NCBI GenBank assembly: GCA_000613465.1
Contig: BAJA01000048.1
Coordinates: 1 to 37,443 of the forward strand
Direction: 5' to 3'
DNA length: 37,443 nucleotides
Source of the DNA: Bacteroides nordii WAL 11050 = JCM 12987
GTDB taxonomy: Bacteria > Bacteroidota > Bacteroidia > Bacteroidales > Bacteroidaceae
The notes beneath the pieces are model-generated. The model searched no databases, was not told the origin of the DNA, and saw nothing but the letters and a program-made list of their open reading frames with translations. Position 1 is the stretch's first letter; each line of letters starts with the position of its first letter. Shown piece by piece: positions 17,133 through 25,031 of the stretch. The position numbers were made by a program, and so were the translations under genes.

Positions 17133-19061
17133 CAGTTTCCTCCCAGACGGAAGCGGTTAAGAAATTTATCGAGCGATGCATCATCACTTTTCTCCGGAAT
17201 CCAGGCACGGACACGTATCATGGGGTATTCTCCCCGCATATCGAGCATTAACATCAGATAGCCCGTATCGGCATAGTTGTCCGAGAAATAGCTCTGTTTT
17301 ATCTGAATACCGTAGGACTCTCCGTCAATCACCCCATTGGTATTTATCTTCTTGATGGCATTGTCTTCAAACACGAGATGGATAAAGTCTTTACTGGCAA
17401 AACTCCGTTGCAGTTTGTCAATATATTCTCCTTTGGTATAGCGGTTGTAGCGCACAGTGGGAGCTTTGCCGCCCGGCAAGGGATCGGCTCCTTCCTGAAA
17501 GAATCCCTTACCTACCGCCTGGCATACCACACCGGTGATGATAATGGCATCGTCCGAGAAGATGCTTTTTATATAATCAATCCGCTTCAGGGCATAAGCC
17601 GTCTGATAATCTTCCATAAAGCTCATAATGGCATACCGGGAGCTTCGCCCCATTTGGAGGCAGCTTTGAAGATGTCGTCTTCGGCACGTTTGGTAAGTGT
17701 GAAGGCTACAGAAGCAATCTTATGCTCTTTGTTGAACCGGAAGGCGACATCTTCCATAAAGGAGTTGCCGCGCCCTTTGAACTTGAAGTTCAGCGGCAGC
17801 GACTTACCTATTATATAAGGACCGCCACTATCATAGAAGGTATATACGGGCTCTCCCACTACGGATACGCCTCCGATACTCAACATCTGATCAAACAGTT
17901 CATAGCCTTCGGGAGTAAAAAGTGCCCGCACTTCGCCGAGGGTCCCGTTCCGTACAGCCGTTTCTACCTGTTTCATGATACCTGCAAAGTCGGCACTGTT
18001 TGCCAATGGTTTCAGTTTGAGACGCACCACGTCCGGTGCCACGATGGGAGGGGCAATGGAGGCTACAGCAGCTTTGGAGGCGGCATTCACCCTGGCCTCC
18101 AACATTCTGACCTGTGCCGAAACAACCGGCTTGTTCTTATCGTCTTTCACCGGCAGGCTGACGGAGGCATTAGGGAAGTTCTGCGGATCGACCGTCTCCA
18201 ACACTGCCCGCAGTTCGGGGTCGAAGTTCTTTGCCTGGTTCTCGAACTTATAGTCGTAACGCAAACGCAGTTCGCGTTGGGGCAGACGTTCGAAGTTGAG
18301 TATCGCCATGCCTTTGTGAACTTTGCACGGACCTACGTAGCGTTCGCCGTTGAAATAGTGGAAGTCCAGATCGGACACTTCCTGATCCATGTATGAGAAG
18401 TGCAGGCAGAGGTCGTAACGGTCGATGGGATTATCGGTTTCCGTACACTCCCCTATCCCGACTTTGAGCGTATTGAAGATATTGTTTATTTTAGTATCCA
18501 GCCACACTTTCAGATTGGTACGTTTCCCATCTATCTCTTGATACACAGATTTAGGATGGGCTATAAGCAGGGTCAGTGCCCAGTTATAATAACGCAAGGC
18601 CACATCAATCTGCAACCTCTTCTCTCCCTCCATGCCCGATGCAATGAAGTCGAGTATCTTGTTTTCGCGTTCCTTGAAGATCCCTTCGAGTTCGGCCACC
18701 TTTACATAACGAAGCACACAGACTTCATCGGGATCGCTTTCGTCGATAATCTGCCTACGTTGGGTAAAGTTCCAAAAGAGAAGGAACGCACCCGGCTGTC
18801 AATGTTGCGTTGGTAATCGGTTTGGTCTCCGCTGTCAATCTGTGATTCACTCTCGGAGAACGAGGCACTGACGGATACGGAGATCTGGCTAACGAGGTTT
18901 TCGAGTGCCGCGCGGTCCGCCTCTTCGTAGGAAAAAGCACAGGCTTTGCCGCACTTGTAAGACGAATCGTCCTGATAGCGCTTCATCTTTTCGGAAACAC
19001 TCTGCCCTTTCACTGCTACAGGTAGCCAGCAAACGATCAGTACATAGAGAAGATACTTCAT
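17132..19061 (-). CDS. Exported multidomain protein (LPP20-like N-terminus, NTF2-like C-terminus), frameshifted twice as read
   Basis: Three overlapping frames (19061-18702, 18717-17623, 17653-17132) form one 643-residue protein after adding one base at about 18749 (AGATTATC to AGAATTATC, giving GRIIDESDPDEVCVLRYVK) and one at about 17639 (CCCGG to CCCCGG, giving GEAPRYAIMSFMEDYQTAY). Signal peptide 1-20 (MKYLLYVLIVCWLPVAVKGQ), an LPP20/FlgT-like helix-strand domain (EADRAALENLVSQISVSVSA), a TPR-like helical stretch at about 145-170 (VALRYYNWALTLLIAHP), middle beta domains, and an NTF2-like end (YALKRIDYIKSIFSDDAIII). Function unknown; it starts 16 bases after the upstream gene and is coupled to the transglutaminase-like gene. 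Confidence 0.83.
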
Positions 19062-19077
19062 GAATAGGGGCTTTGAG

Positions 19078-19749
19078 TTAGTTGGCAGGAGTCTCTTTCT
19101 TGAATCCGTCTTTGATAAACTTTGACATGCTGTCCGCCACCTCCTGTGACAGTTTGGCTTCGGCCGCCGCATGCTGCAAAGCTTTGATGCGTGCCTGAGA
19201 AGCCCTGTCTGCATCCAGCCAGAAGTAAACACGTACTTCATACTTTCCGTCTTTCATGGGGCGGTAGATGGTATATGACTGACGCAGATCGCCGTCAAAC
19301 TCCTGCATCACCATGGTTTCATAGGTGGCCACAAAAGCTTCTGCCTGTTCATCGGAGATGGACTTTGAAGAGTCGTTGATGCGTCCTTTTACGATGGCTT
19401 TGTTCATGTCGGCATATTGGGTACGTGCATCCGAACGTGCCATACGCCCTCCCAATGTGATGTTTTTCACGGCTTGTGCGTTTCCTACATATTCTTCGCC
19501 TGTGCCACCATAATTATCAGTTTTCAGCAGATGATGCATGATAATGATCTCCAGCGGTTCTGCACTGTCCGTCATCCATCCTTCTTTCTTTAAAGCCTTG
19601 GCTCTTGCTTTTCCGGCTTTCTCCGCTGCTTTGGTTTGTGCTTTGGTGGGTACCTGGGTTTGTACCTGGGCTTGTGCATAGGCAGGCATCGCGCCACATG
19701 TGACAATAGCAAACATCCATATTGCCAACAAAAACTGAATCTTCCTCAT
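19078..19749 (-). CDS. Exported LPP20-like protein
   Basis: First gene of the four-gene operon. 223 residues: signal peptide (MRKIQFLLAIWMFAIVTCGA then MPAYAQ), a Lys/Ala/Gln-rich helical linker at about 26-60, then a domain with GNAQAVKNITLGGRMARSDA and FVATYETMVMQEFDGDL, then a strand segment (KYEVRVYFWLDAD). It resembles LPP20-type envelope proteins by pattern only. The start 19749 is preferred over an in-frame ATG at 19791, which lacks a signal sequence. Expressed from a good promoter at 19880-19911. Confidence 0.78.
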   Translation of the reverse strand: MRKIQFLLAIWMFAIVTCGAMPAYAQAQVQTQVPTKAQTKAAEKAGKARAKALKKEGWMTDSAEPLEIIIMHHLLKTDNYGGTGEEYVGNAQAVKNITLGGRMARSDARTQYADMNKAIVKGRINDSSKSISDEQAEAFVATYETMVMQEFDGDLRQSYTIYRPMKDGKYEVRVYFWLDADRASQARIKALQHAAAEAKLSQEVADSMSKFIKDGFKKETPAN

Positions 19750-19879
19750 AGGTCTTTTGTCTGTTTTTATCCTCCGTGAATTTCCCGGCAAAGAGGTAAT
19801 CCTTAACTATAAGCGGGGAAACTATATGCCCTCAAAAAGAGGTATATCGCTCTGTTTTGCATGTATTATATACTTACAG

Positions 19880-19911
19880 CAAAAGTACTACATAAGACCT
19901 GAAAAGAGAAA
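19880..19911 (-). promoter_or_regulatory. Promoter of the four-gene exported operon
   Basis: On the minus strand TTTC (19908-19911), a 20-base spacer and TACTTTTG (19880-19887). The leader to the start at 19749 is about 125 bases. Confidence 0.6.
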
Positions 19912-19948
19912 GGGATTGATAACGTTTTTTGGCGTCTGCTTAAATTGG

Positions 19949-19989
19949 TGTTTATTTGGTAGAAAAGGATGTTTATTTGGTAAAAAAGA
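19949..19989. promoter_or_regulatory. Two 20-bp direct repeats with 21-bp period
   Basis: TGTTTATTTGGTAGAAAAGG (19949) and TGTTTATTTGGTAAAAAAGA (19970) are almost identical and start 21 bases apart, i.e. two helical turns on the same face. They lie about 75-115 bases upstream of the inferred transcription start of the minus-strand operon. This geometry is typical of LytTR-type or other dimeric activator sites. The remaining gap, 19990-20111, shows nothing else. Confidence 0.5.
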
Positions 19990-20111
19990 CCGCATACAAG
20001 TTAATTTATTTCTGCTTATTCCGATGTAATGAGATGTCACATTGCCTTTTTCGAGGATAAGACAAAAGGATTACAGTTCTTTTTTAATCTGCCACCGAAC
20101 AAGACTTTGCT

Positions 20112-20876
20112 TTATCCTCTCAATAAAGATAGTTCTTTCTTTAGTACTTCTATTTCGTACTGCAAGCGACCAATTTCGCGATTAAGTTCAGAGATAGTGT
20201 TGTCTTTTTTATCAACAAGAGCCAACAGGCGCCTGGTAAGAGTTAAATTGGTTGGTATTACCTTCTTTTCGGACACAGTACCCACCGAATCATCACCCAT
20301 CGTTATAAAACGATTAAACTTACAATAAGCTACCTTTCTGTCAGATTTCAGATTAATGCCTATCCGGTTTGCAATACTCTTCTTGGCAAGTTCTGTGTCG
20401 TCGCCTTCAAAATCGGCACCAACGACTTTTGGCATATTTTTCACAACCATAGCCTTAGCAATCCCATTGCCAACCAATCTCTTTTGATAAATACCCGCCC
20501 TCTTATACCGCAACTTTGTCACACCATCAACCGCCAAAGCAGAGTTCGCATCAACGATTACATATTCTTTCTTTTTTTCTCCCAAACTAATCTTAAAAGT
20601 ACGCCATCCAGTACTATCCTTATCTCTACAGACCCATTCTCCAAACTTCTCCTTACCTTCCGACAAATTACTATACAAGAGCACATCCGTGGGCATTTCA
20701 AATAACTCACGCAGTTTAGCGATTATTTTATAATCGGGTGTTGAGATTCCCTTCTCGTAATTGGAGATTGTATTTGCTTTCACTCCTAGCTTTTCAGCCA
20801 GTTCTGACTGCGTCCACCCCTTCTCCTTACGAAACGTTGAGAGATTCTCCGAAAAGAATATCAAGTTATTCGACAT
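20112..20876 (-). CDS. XRE-family transcriptional regulator
   Basis: A 254-residue DNA-binding protein. An XRE/HTH_3 domain lies at about residues 10-65 (WTQSELAEKLGVKANTISNY, then GISTPDYKIIAKL), followed by a middle domain rich in Lys and Gly of unknown type (about 80-200) and a C-terminal coiled coil (about 220-252, NTISELNREIGRLQYEIEVL). It resembles a phage-type repressor that guards the divergent plus-strand module starting at 20993. The ATG at 20876 is preferred over 20924 because the HTH follows directly and the extra 16 residues lie in the leader. Confidence 0.85.
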   Translation of the reverse strand: MSNNLIFFSENLSTFRKEKGWTQSELAEKLGVKANTISNYEKGISTPDYKIIAKLRELFEMPTDVLLYSNLSEGKEKFGEWVCRDKDSTGWRTFKISLGEKKKEYVIVDANSALAVDGVTKLRYKRAGIYQKRLVGNGIAKAMVVKNMPKVVGADFEGDDTELAKKSIANRIGINLKSDRKVAYCKFNRFITMGDDSVGTVSEKKVIPTNLTLTRRLLALVDKKDNTISELNREIGRLQYEIEVLKKELSLLRG

Positions 20877-20992
20877 TTTATTTGTTTTTATCAAGATTAT
20901 TGACGTTATTTGCAAATGAAACACATTTCTACTGAATTCTATTTCATTGTCGTAGGCAAATATAAGAATAAAAAATCAAAAACAATGATATT
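20877..20992. promoter_or_regulatory. Divergent control region of the XRE/HTH module
   Basis: The minus-strand -7 element TATATTTG is at 20957-20964, giving a leader of about 75 bases for the XRE gene. The palindrome ATTTGCAAAT lies near 20913, and TGAAA/TTTCA arms frame an AT-rich centre, both candidate operators. No clear plus-strand promoter is seen. Confidence 0.45.
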
Positions 20993-21202
20993 ATGAAAGA
21001 AAAAATCAAGCGCCAGGAATTACCCCTTCTCCCAACGAGGGGCTGGAAGAAGCAAGTGGCAAAAGCTGCCGGAGTGAGTGAAAAGACTGTTTACAACACT
21101 TTAAGCGGACGTATAAGAGGTCCCAAGTCCCATCGTGTCATTGATGCCTACCGACTCATTTGCCAACAGACCAGAATCAATCAACCCATAAAAAAGAAAT
21201 AG
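20993..21202 (+). CDS. Small helix-turn-helix protein
   Basis: A 69-residue protein with a helix-turn-helix (WKKQVAKAAGVSEKTVYNTL, residues about 18-38) and basic ends (KEKIKRQ, PIKKK). It is divergent from the XRE gene and two bases upstream of the DUF7833 gene, the position of a Cro- or excisionase-like regulator in a phage or mobile-element early operon. Exact family not recognised. Confidence 0.75.
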   Translation: MKEKIKRQELPLLPTRGWKKQVAKAAGVSEKTVYNTLSGRIRGPKSHRVIDAYRLICQQTRINQPIKKK

Positions 21203-21204
21203 CT

Positions 21205-22092
21205 ATGGAAATCCGACGTTATATTTCTACCCGTATCTGGGGTGAAAGCTGGTTTGAACCACTCACAGCCACCGAAAAGCTCATCTGGATCTATCTACTC
21301 ACCAATCCCGCTACAAACATGTTAGGGATTTACGGACTCACCGTACGCCGCATCGGTTACGATTGCAACACCAGTGCCAAATTGTGCGCCGTTGTATCAA
21401 GAAGCTTGAAGAACTCAAACTCATCATCATGATCCATGAACACATCATCATCACCCACTGGCTTACACAAAATGCCATGAACCCCTCCATGAAACTCTCC
21501 GCACTGAAAGATTTCGACAACCTGCCCGACAAAGTGCGTGCAGCACTGCCGGTTACAGTGCTAAACAACATTCAGAAAATGAGAACCGACACCGGACAGC
21601 CTGTCCCACACACTCCCCTCATTCACCCTCCCCGACACCGGAAAAGGAAGAGGAAACCCAAAAAGAACAGGAACAGGCAAGCAAAACAAGAACAGTAAAC
21701 GAAAACATCCCCCAACCGCTCGCCCTGGCTTATAAACAGTCCGTCGGTAATCAGTCGTGGATGGAGCTCCTCTGCATGAATCACCACCTGGACCCGGATA
21801 GATTGCATGAGTGGCTGGAAAAGTTCTGCCGTAAGCTCCAAAACGAAGGCAACAACGACAAGTCCGTCTGTGACTTCCGCCAGCACTTTGCCAACTGCTC
21901 CGCCAACAACTGGAAAAACAAAACAAACACCCCCAAAGCCATGAAAACCCTGCTACAACAAACCGTGAAGAAAGCCGACAGCGAAGGCTTGATACAATTA
22001 CTGCACTCGGCACTACCGTCAGCAACGATGCCCGCCGACGAATCGAACAGCTCAAGGCTACAGGCATTCTACCTGAAATACCCGAAACCTGA
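21205..22092 (+). CDS. DUF7833-type replication-module protein, frameshifted three times as read
   Basis: One protein spread over three frames. It starts MEIRRYISTRIWGESWFEPL (21205), a winged-helix-like N-terminus with TATEKLIWIYLLTNPATNML as in phage replication proteins. Single missing bases at about 21380 (A; NTSAKIVRRCIKKLEEL), about 21629 (C; IHPSPTPEKEEE) and about 21988 (C; DSEGLDTITALG) restore 296 residues ending ...LPEIPET. The C-terminal part carries MELLCMNHHLDPDRLHEWLE and DFRQHFANCSANNW, the DUF7833-like region. These proteins are common in Bacteroidales prophage- and capsule-associated modules; a role in replication initiation or regulation is inferred. It starts two bases after the small HTH gene. 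Confidence 0.82.
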
Positions 22093-22630
22093 GCAGTTCT
22101 TTACTGCTTACAATCCCGACCTGCAAACCCGTCTGTTATCCGGAGGACTCACCCCTGCCGATCTTGCCGTACGCCCTGCCAACCCTACACTGGCATTACT
22201 GACACGACTATACACACGTACAGCTCCGCTGGAGTGGTTAAAAATACAACTCGGAAGCCTCAACGACTTCACTGAAGTACGCACCAAACTCACCACCGGA
22301 CAGCTGCACGAAACTGCCCAACTCATCCTCGCCGCCTATCCCATGCTTACCGCCGGAGATATCTGCCTCTACATAGCCCGTTTCAAGATCGGACAATACG
22401 GACAATTTTACGGCGCCATCGATCCTATGAAAATCATGTCCGGGCTTCGTCAGTACACAGACCAGCGAAACCAGGAGATAGAACGCAGCAAAAGGAACGA
22501 AACGCGGGCAAATCTAAGAAATAACCCAACAGAAGGCATCACTTATGAAGCCTATCTCGAAGTGCAGCGGCGTGCCCAAGAAGGAGACGAAGACGCCCTA
22601 CAAGCCCTCAGAAGGCCCTCACCTGAATAG
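22091..22630 (+). CDS. DUF6633 family protein, start unresolved
   Basis: About 179 residues from EQFFTAYNPDLQTRLLSGGL to DALQALRRPSPE. The pattern (NPTLALLTRLYTR, EWLKIQLGSLNDF, LCLYIARFKIGQYGQFYGAI) matches DUF6633 proteins of Bacteroidales, which sit next to DUF7833 genes. No ATG, GTG or TTG is available just upstream in this frame, so either the start is lost to another single-base deletion near 22090 or the gene uses an unusual start codon. Function unknown. The C-terminal third is highly charged (QEIERSKRNETRANLR). Confidence 0.7.
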   Translation, partial: EQFFTAYNPDLQTRLLSGGLTPADLAVRPANPTLALLTRLYTRTAPLEWLKIQLGSLNDFTEVRTKLTTGQLHETAQLILAAYPMLTAGDICLYIARFKIGQYGQFYGAIDPMKIMSGLRQYTDQRNQEIERSKRNETRANLRNNPTEGITYEAYLEVQRRAQEGDEDALQALRRPSPE

Positions 22631-22635
22631 CGTTT

Positions 22636-22723
22636 CCTCCCCGGAGCCGGACACCCTCCTCCCCGGAGCCGAGAACATTCCTCCCCGGAGCCGAGCAAAG
22701 CCCTCCCCGGAGCCGGGCAAAGC
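22636..22723. repeat. Iteron-like array, 4 x 22 bp
   Basis: CCTCCCCGGAGCCG occurs at 22636, 22658, 22680 and 22702, i.e. an exact 22-bp period, each copy followed by eight less conserved bases. The unit contains the dyad CTCC-CC-GGAG. Because 22 is not a multiple of three the repeat is not an in-frame protein repeat. The array sits directly downstream of replication-type genes, the usual position and size of iterons. Confidence 0.7.
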
Positions 22724-22776
22724 ACACGTATCGACAGAAAAACGATCATATACATAAAACTTAACACCACACACGT

Positions 22777-23238
22777 ATGTACTACACCATCCGATTTCAA
22801 CTCAAACCCTTTCTGGCGGAATACCTGTACGGACACTTCGCCAGCGTCACCGACAAAGGCGTCATCCACCTGCCACCCCGTAGTTACCTCAGCAACAGCC
22901 TGCACGAATTGCTCGGCAAACGCCCCTGCAACGCGCCGGCACGAGAGGCCGGAAATCTTTGCCTGCGCCTTCCCAATCCACACCGGGGAAAGTCGCCCAC
23001 AAGTTATAATTATCTCACCCAAAGCAATATCCGTATCTTTGAAAGCCGCGTACAACACCTTTTTCACGCCGAGCTCTTTGACTGCATGCTCACCGCCCGC
23101 CGCCAACAAGGCATCTCGTACGCCGAATCCGTACGCTGCTTCATAGAGCGTTATCACATAGAGTCCATCAGCGAGGAAGGGCTGCTCAAAGCCTTCTGGC
23201 GCTGGCGGAAAGAAGCACAACGCAACCCATACACATAG
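22777..23238 (+). CDS. Hypothetical protein of the element-like module
   Basis: A 153-residue basic protein beginning MYYTIRFQLKPFLAEYLYGH and ending with a helical segment (ISEEGLLKAFWRWRKEAQ). The first 40 residues read like a beta-hairpin DNA- or RNA-binding fold; the rest is helical with many Arg, Tyr and His. I do not recognise the family. It lies 54 bases after the iteron-like array, in the same orientation as the DUF7833/DUF6633 genes, and likely belongs with them. Confidence 0.7.
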   Translation: MYYTIRFQLKPFLAEYLYGHFASVTDKGVIHLPPRSYLSNSLHELLGKRPCNAPAREAGNLCLRLPNPHRGKSPTSYNYLTQSNIRIFESRVQHLFHAELFDCMLTARRQQGISYAESVRCFIERYHIESISEEGLLKAFWRWRKEAQRNPYT

Positions 23239-23269
23239 CACAGCACATTATTCAAATCAGTATGGAAAT

Positions 23270-23465
23270 GAGCGAAACTCACCACAGAGTAACACAGAGT
23301 TTAAATCTTTATTGAAACGCAGATGATCGCAGATTTTCGCAAAGGGGAACAAATGTATGATAAAGAGTTACAGTCTTTTAATTTGCGTTCATCTGTGTTA
23401 ATCCGCGTTTCATCAGATAAATACTACCCTGTGGAACTCTGTGCGACTCTGTGGTGAAATACATT
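23270..23465 (+). repeat. Dispersed palindromic repeat, copy 4
   Basis: Same orientation as copy 1, more diverged: CACCACAGAG, GAAACGCAGATGATCGCAG, TTTTCGCAAAGG, then GTGTTAATCCGCGTTTC and CTGTGGTGAAATACATT. It fills the gap between the element-like module and the Rpn gene. Confidence 0.83.
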
Positions 23466-23512
23466 GGCTTATTAACAAATTATTTATCAACAAAGAAATG
23501 CGTCCGGTCCGC

Positions 23513-23543
23513 ATTGTTTTTCAAAGTAAAAGCCATACCTTTG
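23513..23543 (+). promoter_or_regulatory. Promoter of the Rpn nuclease gene
   Basis: ATTG (23513-23516), a 19-base spacer and TACCTTTG (23536-23543). A purine-rich AAGGAAGGAG follows shortly before the ATG. Confidence 0.6.
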
Positions 23544-23577
23544 TTTTGCTCTAAATAAAGAAGGAAGGAGAATCATT

Positions 23578-24492
23578 ATGGAAAGTTATTTGGAAGATAG
23601 ATACATACGCTTTGACTGGGCCATTAAACGCCTACTACGTCAAAAGGCAAACTTTGGTGTTCTCGAAGGTTTCCTCACCGTATTCCTAAAGGAAAAAGTG
23701 ACTATCATGGAAATACTCGAAAGCGAAAGTAACCAACTGACTGCTGACGATAAATTCAACCGCGTAGACATCAAAGCGCGCAACAGTAAAGACGAAATCA
23801 TCATCATCGAGATACAAAACACGCGCGAACTTTACTATCTGGAACGCATTCTTTACGGAGTGGCCAAAGCCATCACCGAGCATATCTCGCTGGGCGAGGC
23901 ATACTATCATGTAAAGAAGATCTATTCCATCAGCATTCTGTACTTCGACATAGGCATCGGCAGTGACTATCTGTATTACGGACAAAATAACTTTATCGGT
24001 GTACACACCGGCGACAAGCTGCAAGTCAACGTCAAGGAAAAGAATGCGATTGTGACACGTATGCCTGCCGATATTTTCCCGGAATATGTTCTGATCCGTG
24101 TCAACGAGTTCGACCAGATGGCCGTTACCCCTTTGGAAGAATGGATGCGCTATCTGAAAAGCGGAGTGATACGCCCCGACACCACAGCTCCCGGCTTGGA
24201 AGAAGCACGTGAGAAATTGAAATACTACTCCATGACACCTCAGGAACGTCGGGCGTATGACGAACATCTGAGTGCGATAATGATTCAGAATGATGTCATC
24301 GATTCGGCCAAATTGGAAGGGAGAATGGAAGGGAGAATGGAAGGTAGAATAGAAGGAAGACAGGAAGGCTTGGAAGAAGGGGCAGAAAAAGAGCGTCTTT
24401 CTAATGCCCGGAAGATGAAAAATAAAGGATTGGATTACGCAACGATTACTGATATCACCGGTTTGACTTCCGAAGAGATAGCCAATCTATAA
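23578..24492 (+). CDS. Rpn family / PD-(D/E)XK nuclease-type protein
   Basis: A 304-residue protein of the Rpn (recombination-promoting nuclease, formerly transposase-31-like) family. The PD-(D/E)XK core is visible as Asp64 (NRVDIKA) and Glu78-Ile-Gln80 (IIIIEIQNT), followed by the RILYGVAKA helix typical of the family. Such proteins promote RecA-independent recombination and some act in defence. The C-terminal tail carries tandem EGRMEGRMEGRIEGRQEG repeats encoded by 12-bp DNA repeats (about 24315-24362), ending in a helical domain (ITGLTSEEIANL). It is monocistronic, with its own promoter and terminator. Confidence 0.88.
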   Translation: MESYLEDRYIRFDWAIKRLLRQKANFGVLEGFLTVFLKEKVTIMEILESESNQLTADDKFNRVDIKARNSKDEIIIIEIQNTRELYYLERILYGVAKAITEHISLGEAYYHVKKIYSISILYFDIGIGSDYLYYGQNNFIGVHTGDKLQVNVKEKNAIVTRMPADIFPEYVLIRVNEFDQMAVTPLEEWMRYLKSGVIRPDTTAPGLEEAREKLKYYSMTPQERRAYDEHLSAIMIQNDVIDSAKLEGRMEGRMEGRIEGRQEGLEEGAEKERLSNARKMKNKGLDYATITDITGLTSEEIANL

Positions 24493-24520
24493 AGACAGAG
24501 AAAAGGACCTGTTTTATCAT

Positions 24521-24568
24521 AAGCCTTGCAAACTGCGAGAATATCAACCCGTAGCTTGCAAGGCTTTT
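24521..24568 (+). terminator. Terminator of the Rpn gene
   Basis: AAGCCTTGCAA (24521-24531) and TTGCAAGGCTT (24556-24566) are perfect complements with a 24-base loop, followed by a short T-run. 24569-24728 shows nothing further. Confidence 0.75.
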
Positions 24569-24728
24569 AAATTCATTCATATTTGCCTTCATTTCCGCAC
24601 AATTTAATAAACCAAAACGCATACCACATTATCACACAGCTTCCCCTTGCCAACGAGGAAAGCCGATGTATCACCCAGCGCAGCCAGCCACCAATCCTCA
24701 ACTGCCAACAAAATAATCGGTCCGAATA

Positions 24729-24760
24729 TTTCATTACTTTACTAACTATTTATATCTTTG
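24729..24760 (+). promoter_or_regulatory. Promoter of the 1137-residue protein gene
   Basis: TTTC (24729-24732), a 20-base spacer and TATCTTTG (24753-24760). Transcription would start near 24766, leaving a leader of about 265 bases. Confidence 0.6.
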
Positions 24761-24761
24761 C

Positions 24762-25011
24762 AGGCAGGAATACGAAGCGTCACATTCCTGCCTTATAAAA
24801 AAGATATTGAAGCGTTATGCTCTTTCTTGTGACTGGAAACCTAGGAAATTTTCAAGTACATACAAAGAATGACATAGTAGTTTCTCACGTTTATGCGTGG
24901 GTCTGCTGTCTGTTTATGTATGTACGGGTTTTCCTAGGACCTCCAGTTACTATAAATAGCACGCAGTTCCACGCTTTATTTATTTTAACGCTTTTATAGG
25001 AACTGGAGAAG
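24762..25011 (+). ncRNA. Structured 5' leader with competing hairpins
   Basis: Three structures precede the ATG at 25032. The first is AGGCAGGAAT/ATTCCTGCCT (24762-24793). The second is a long stem from 24829 (GACTGGA, CCTAGGAAA, GTACATACA) to 24950, with an inner hairpin CTCACG-TTTATG-CGTGGG. The third is CAGTTCC (24964-24970) with GGAACTG (24999-25005). The 3' strand of the second stem (CTCCAGTT, 24941-24948) can pair equally with AACTGGAG (25001-25008), so the second and third stems compete. This is typical of a riboswitch- or attenuator-like leader, but no known class is recognised. Confidence 0.5.
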
Positions 25012-25031
25012 CACAAACAATACTTAGAATT

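Noticed and set aside
17722..18396. 224-codon plus-strand frame
   Set aside because: Antisense to the 643-residue exported protein, whose corrected frame has clear domains; the antisense product has no motif, signal or promoter.
22636..22723. CRISPR array
   Set aside because: Repeat 14 bp and spacer 8 bp are far too short and no cas genes are near; the fixed 22-bp period fits iterons or operators.
22552..23241. 229-codon minus-strand frame
   Set aside because: Antisense to the DUF6633 end, the iteron-like array and the 153-residue gene; it depends on the GC-rich array and shows no family pattern.
24829..24950. Invertible promoter flanked by inverted repeats, as at Bacteroides capsule loci
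   Set aside because: The distance between arms is under 60 bp, there is no promoter between them, and the arms are bulged. The same applies to 3-127. A folded RNA fits better.
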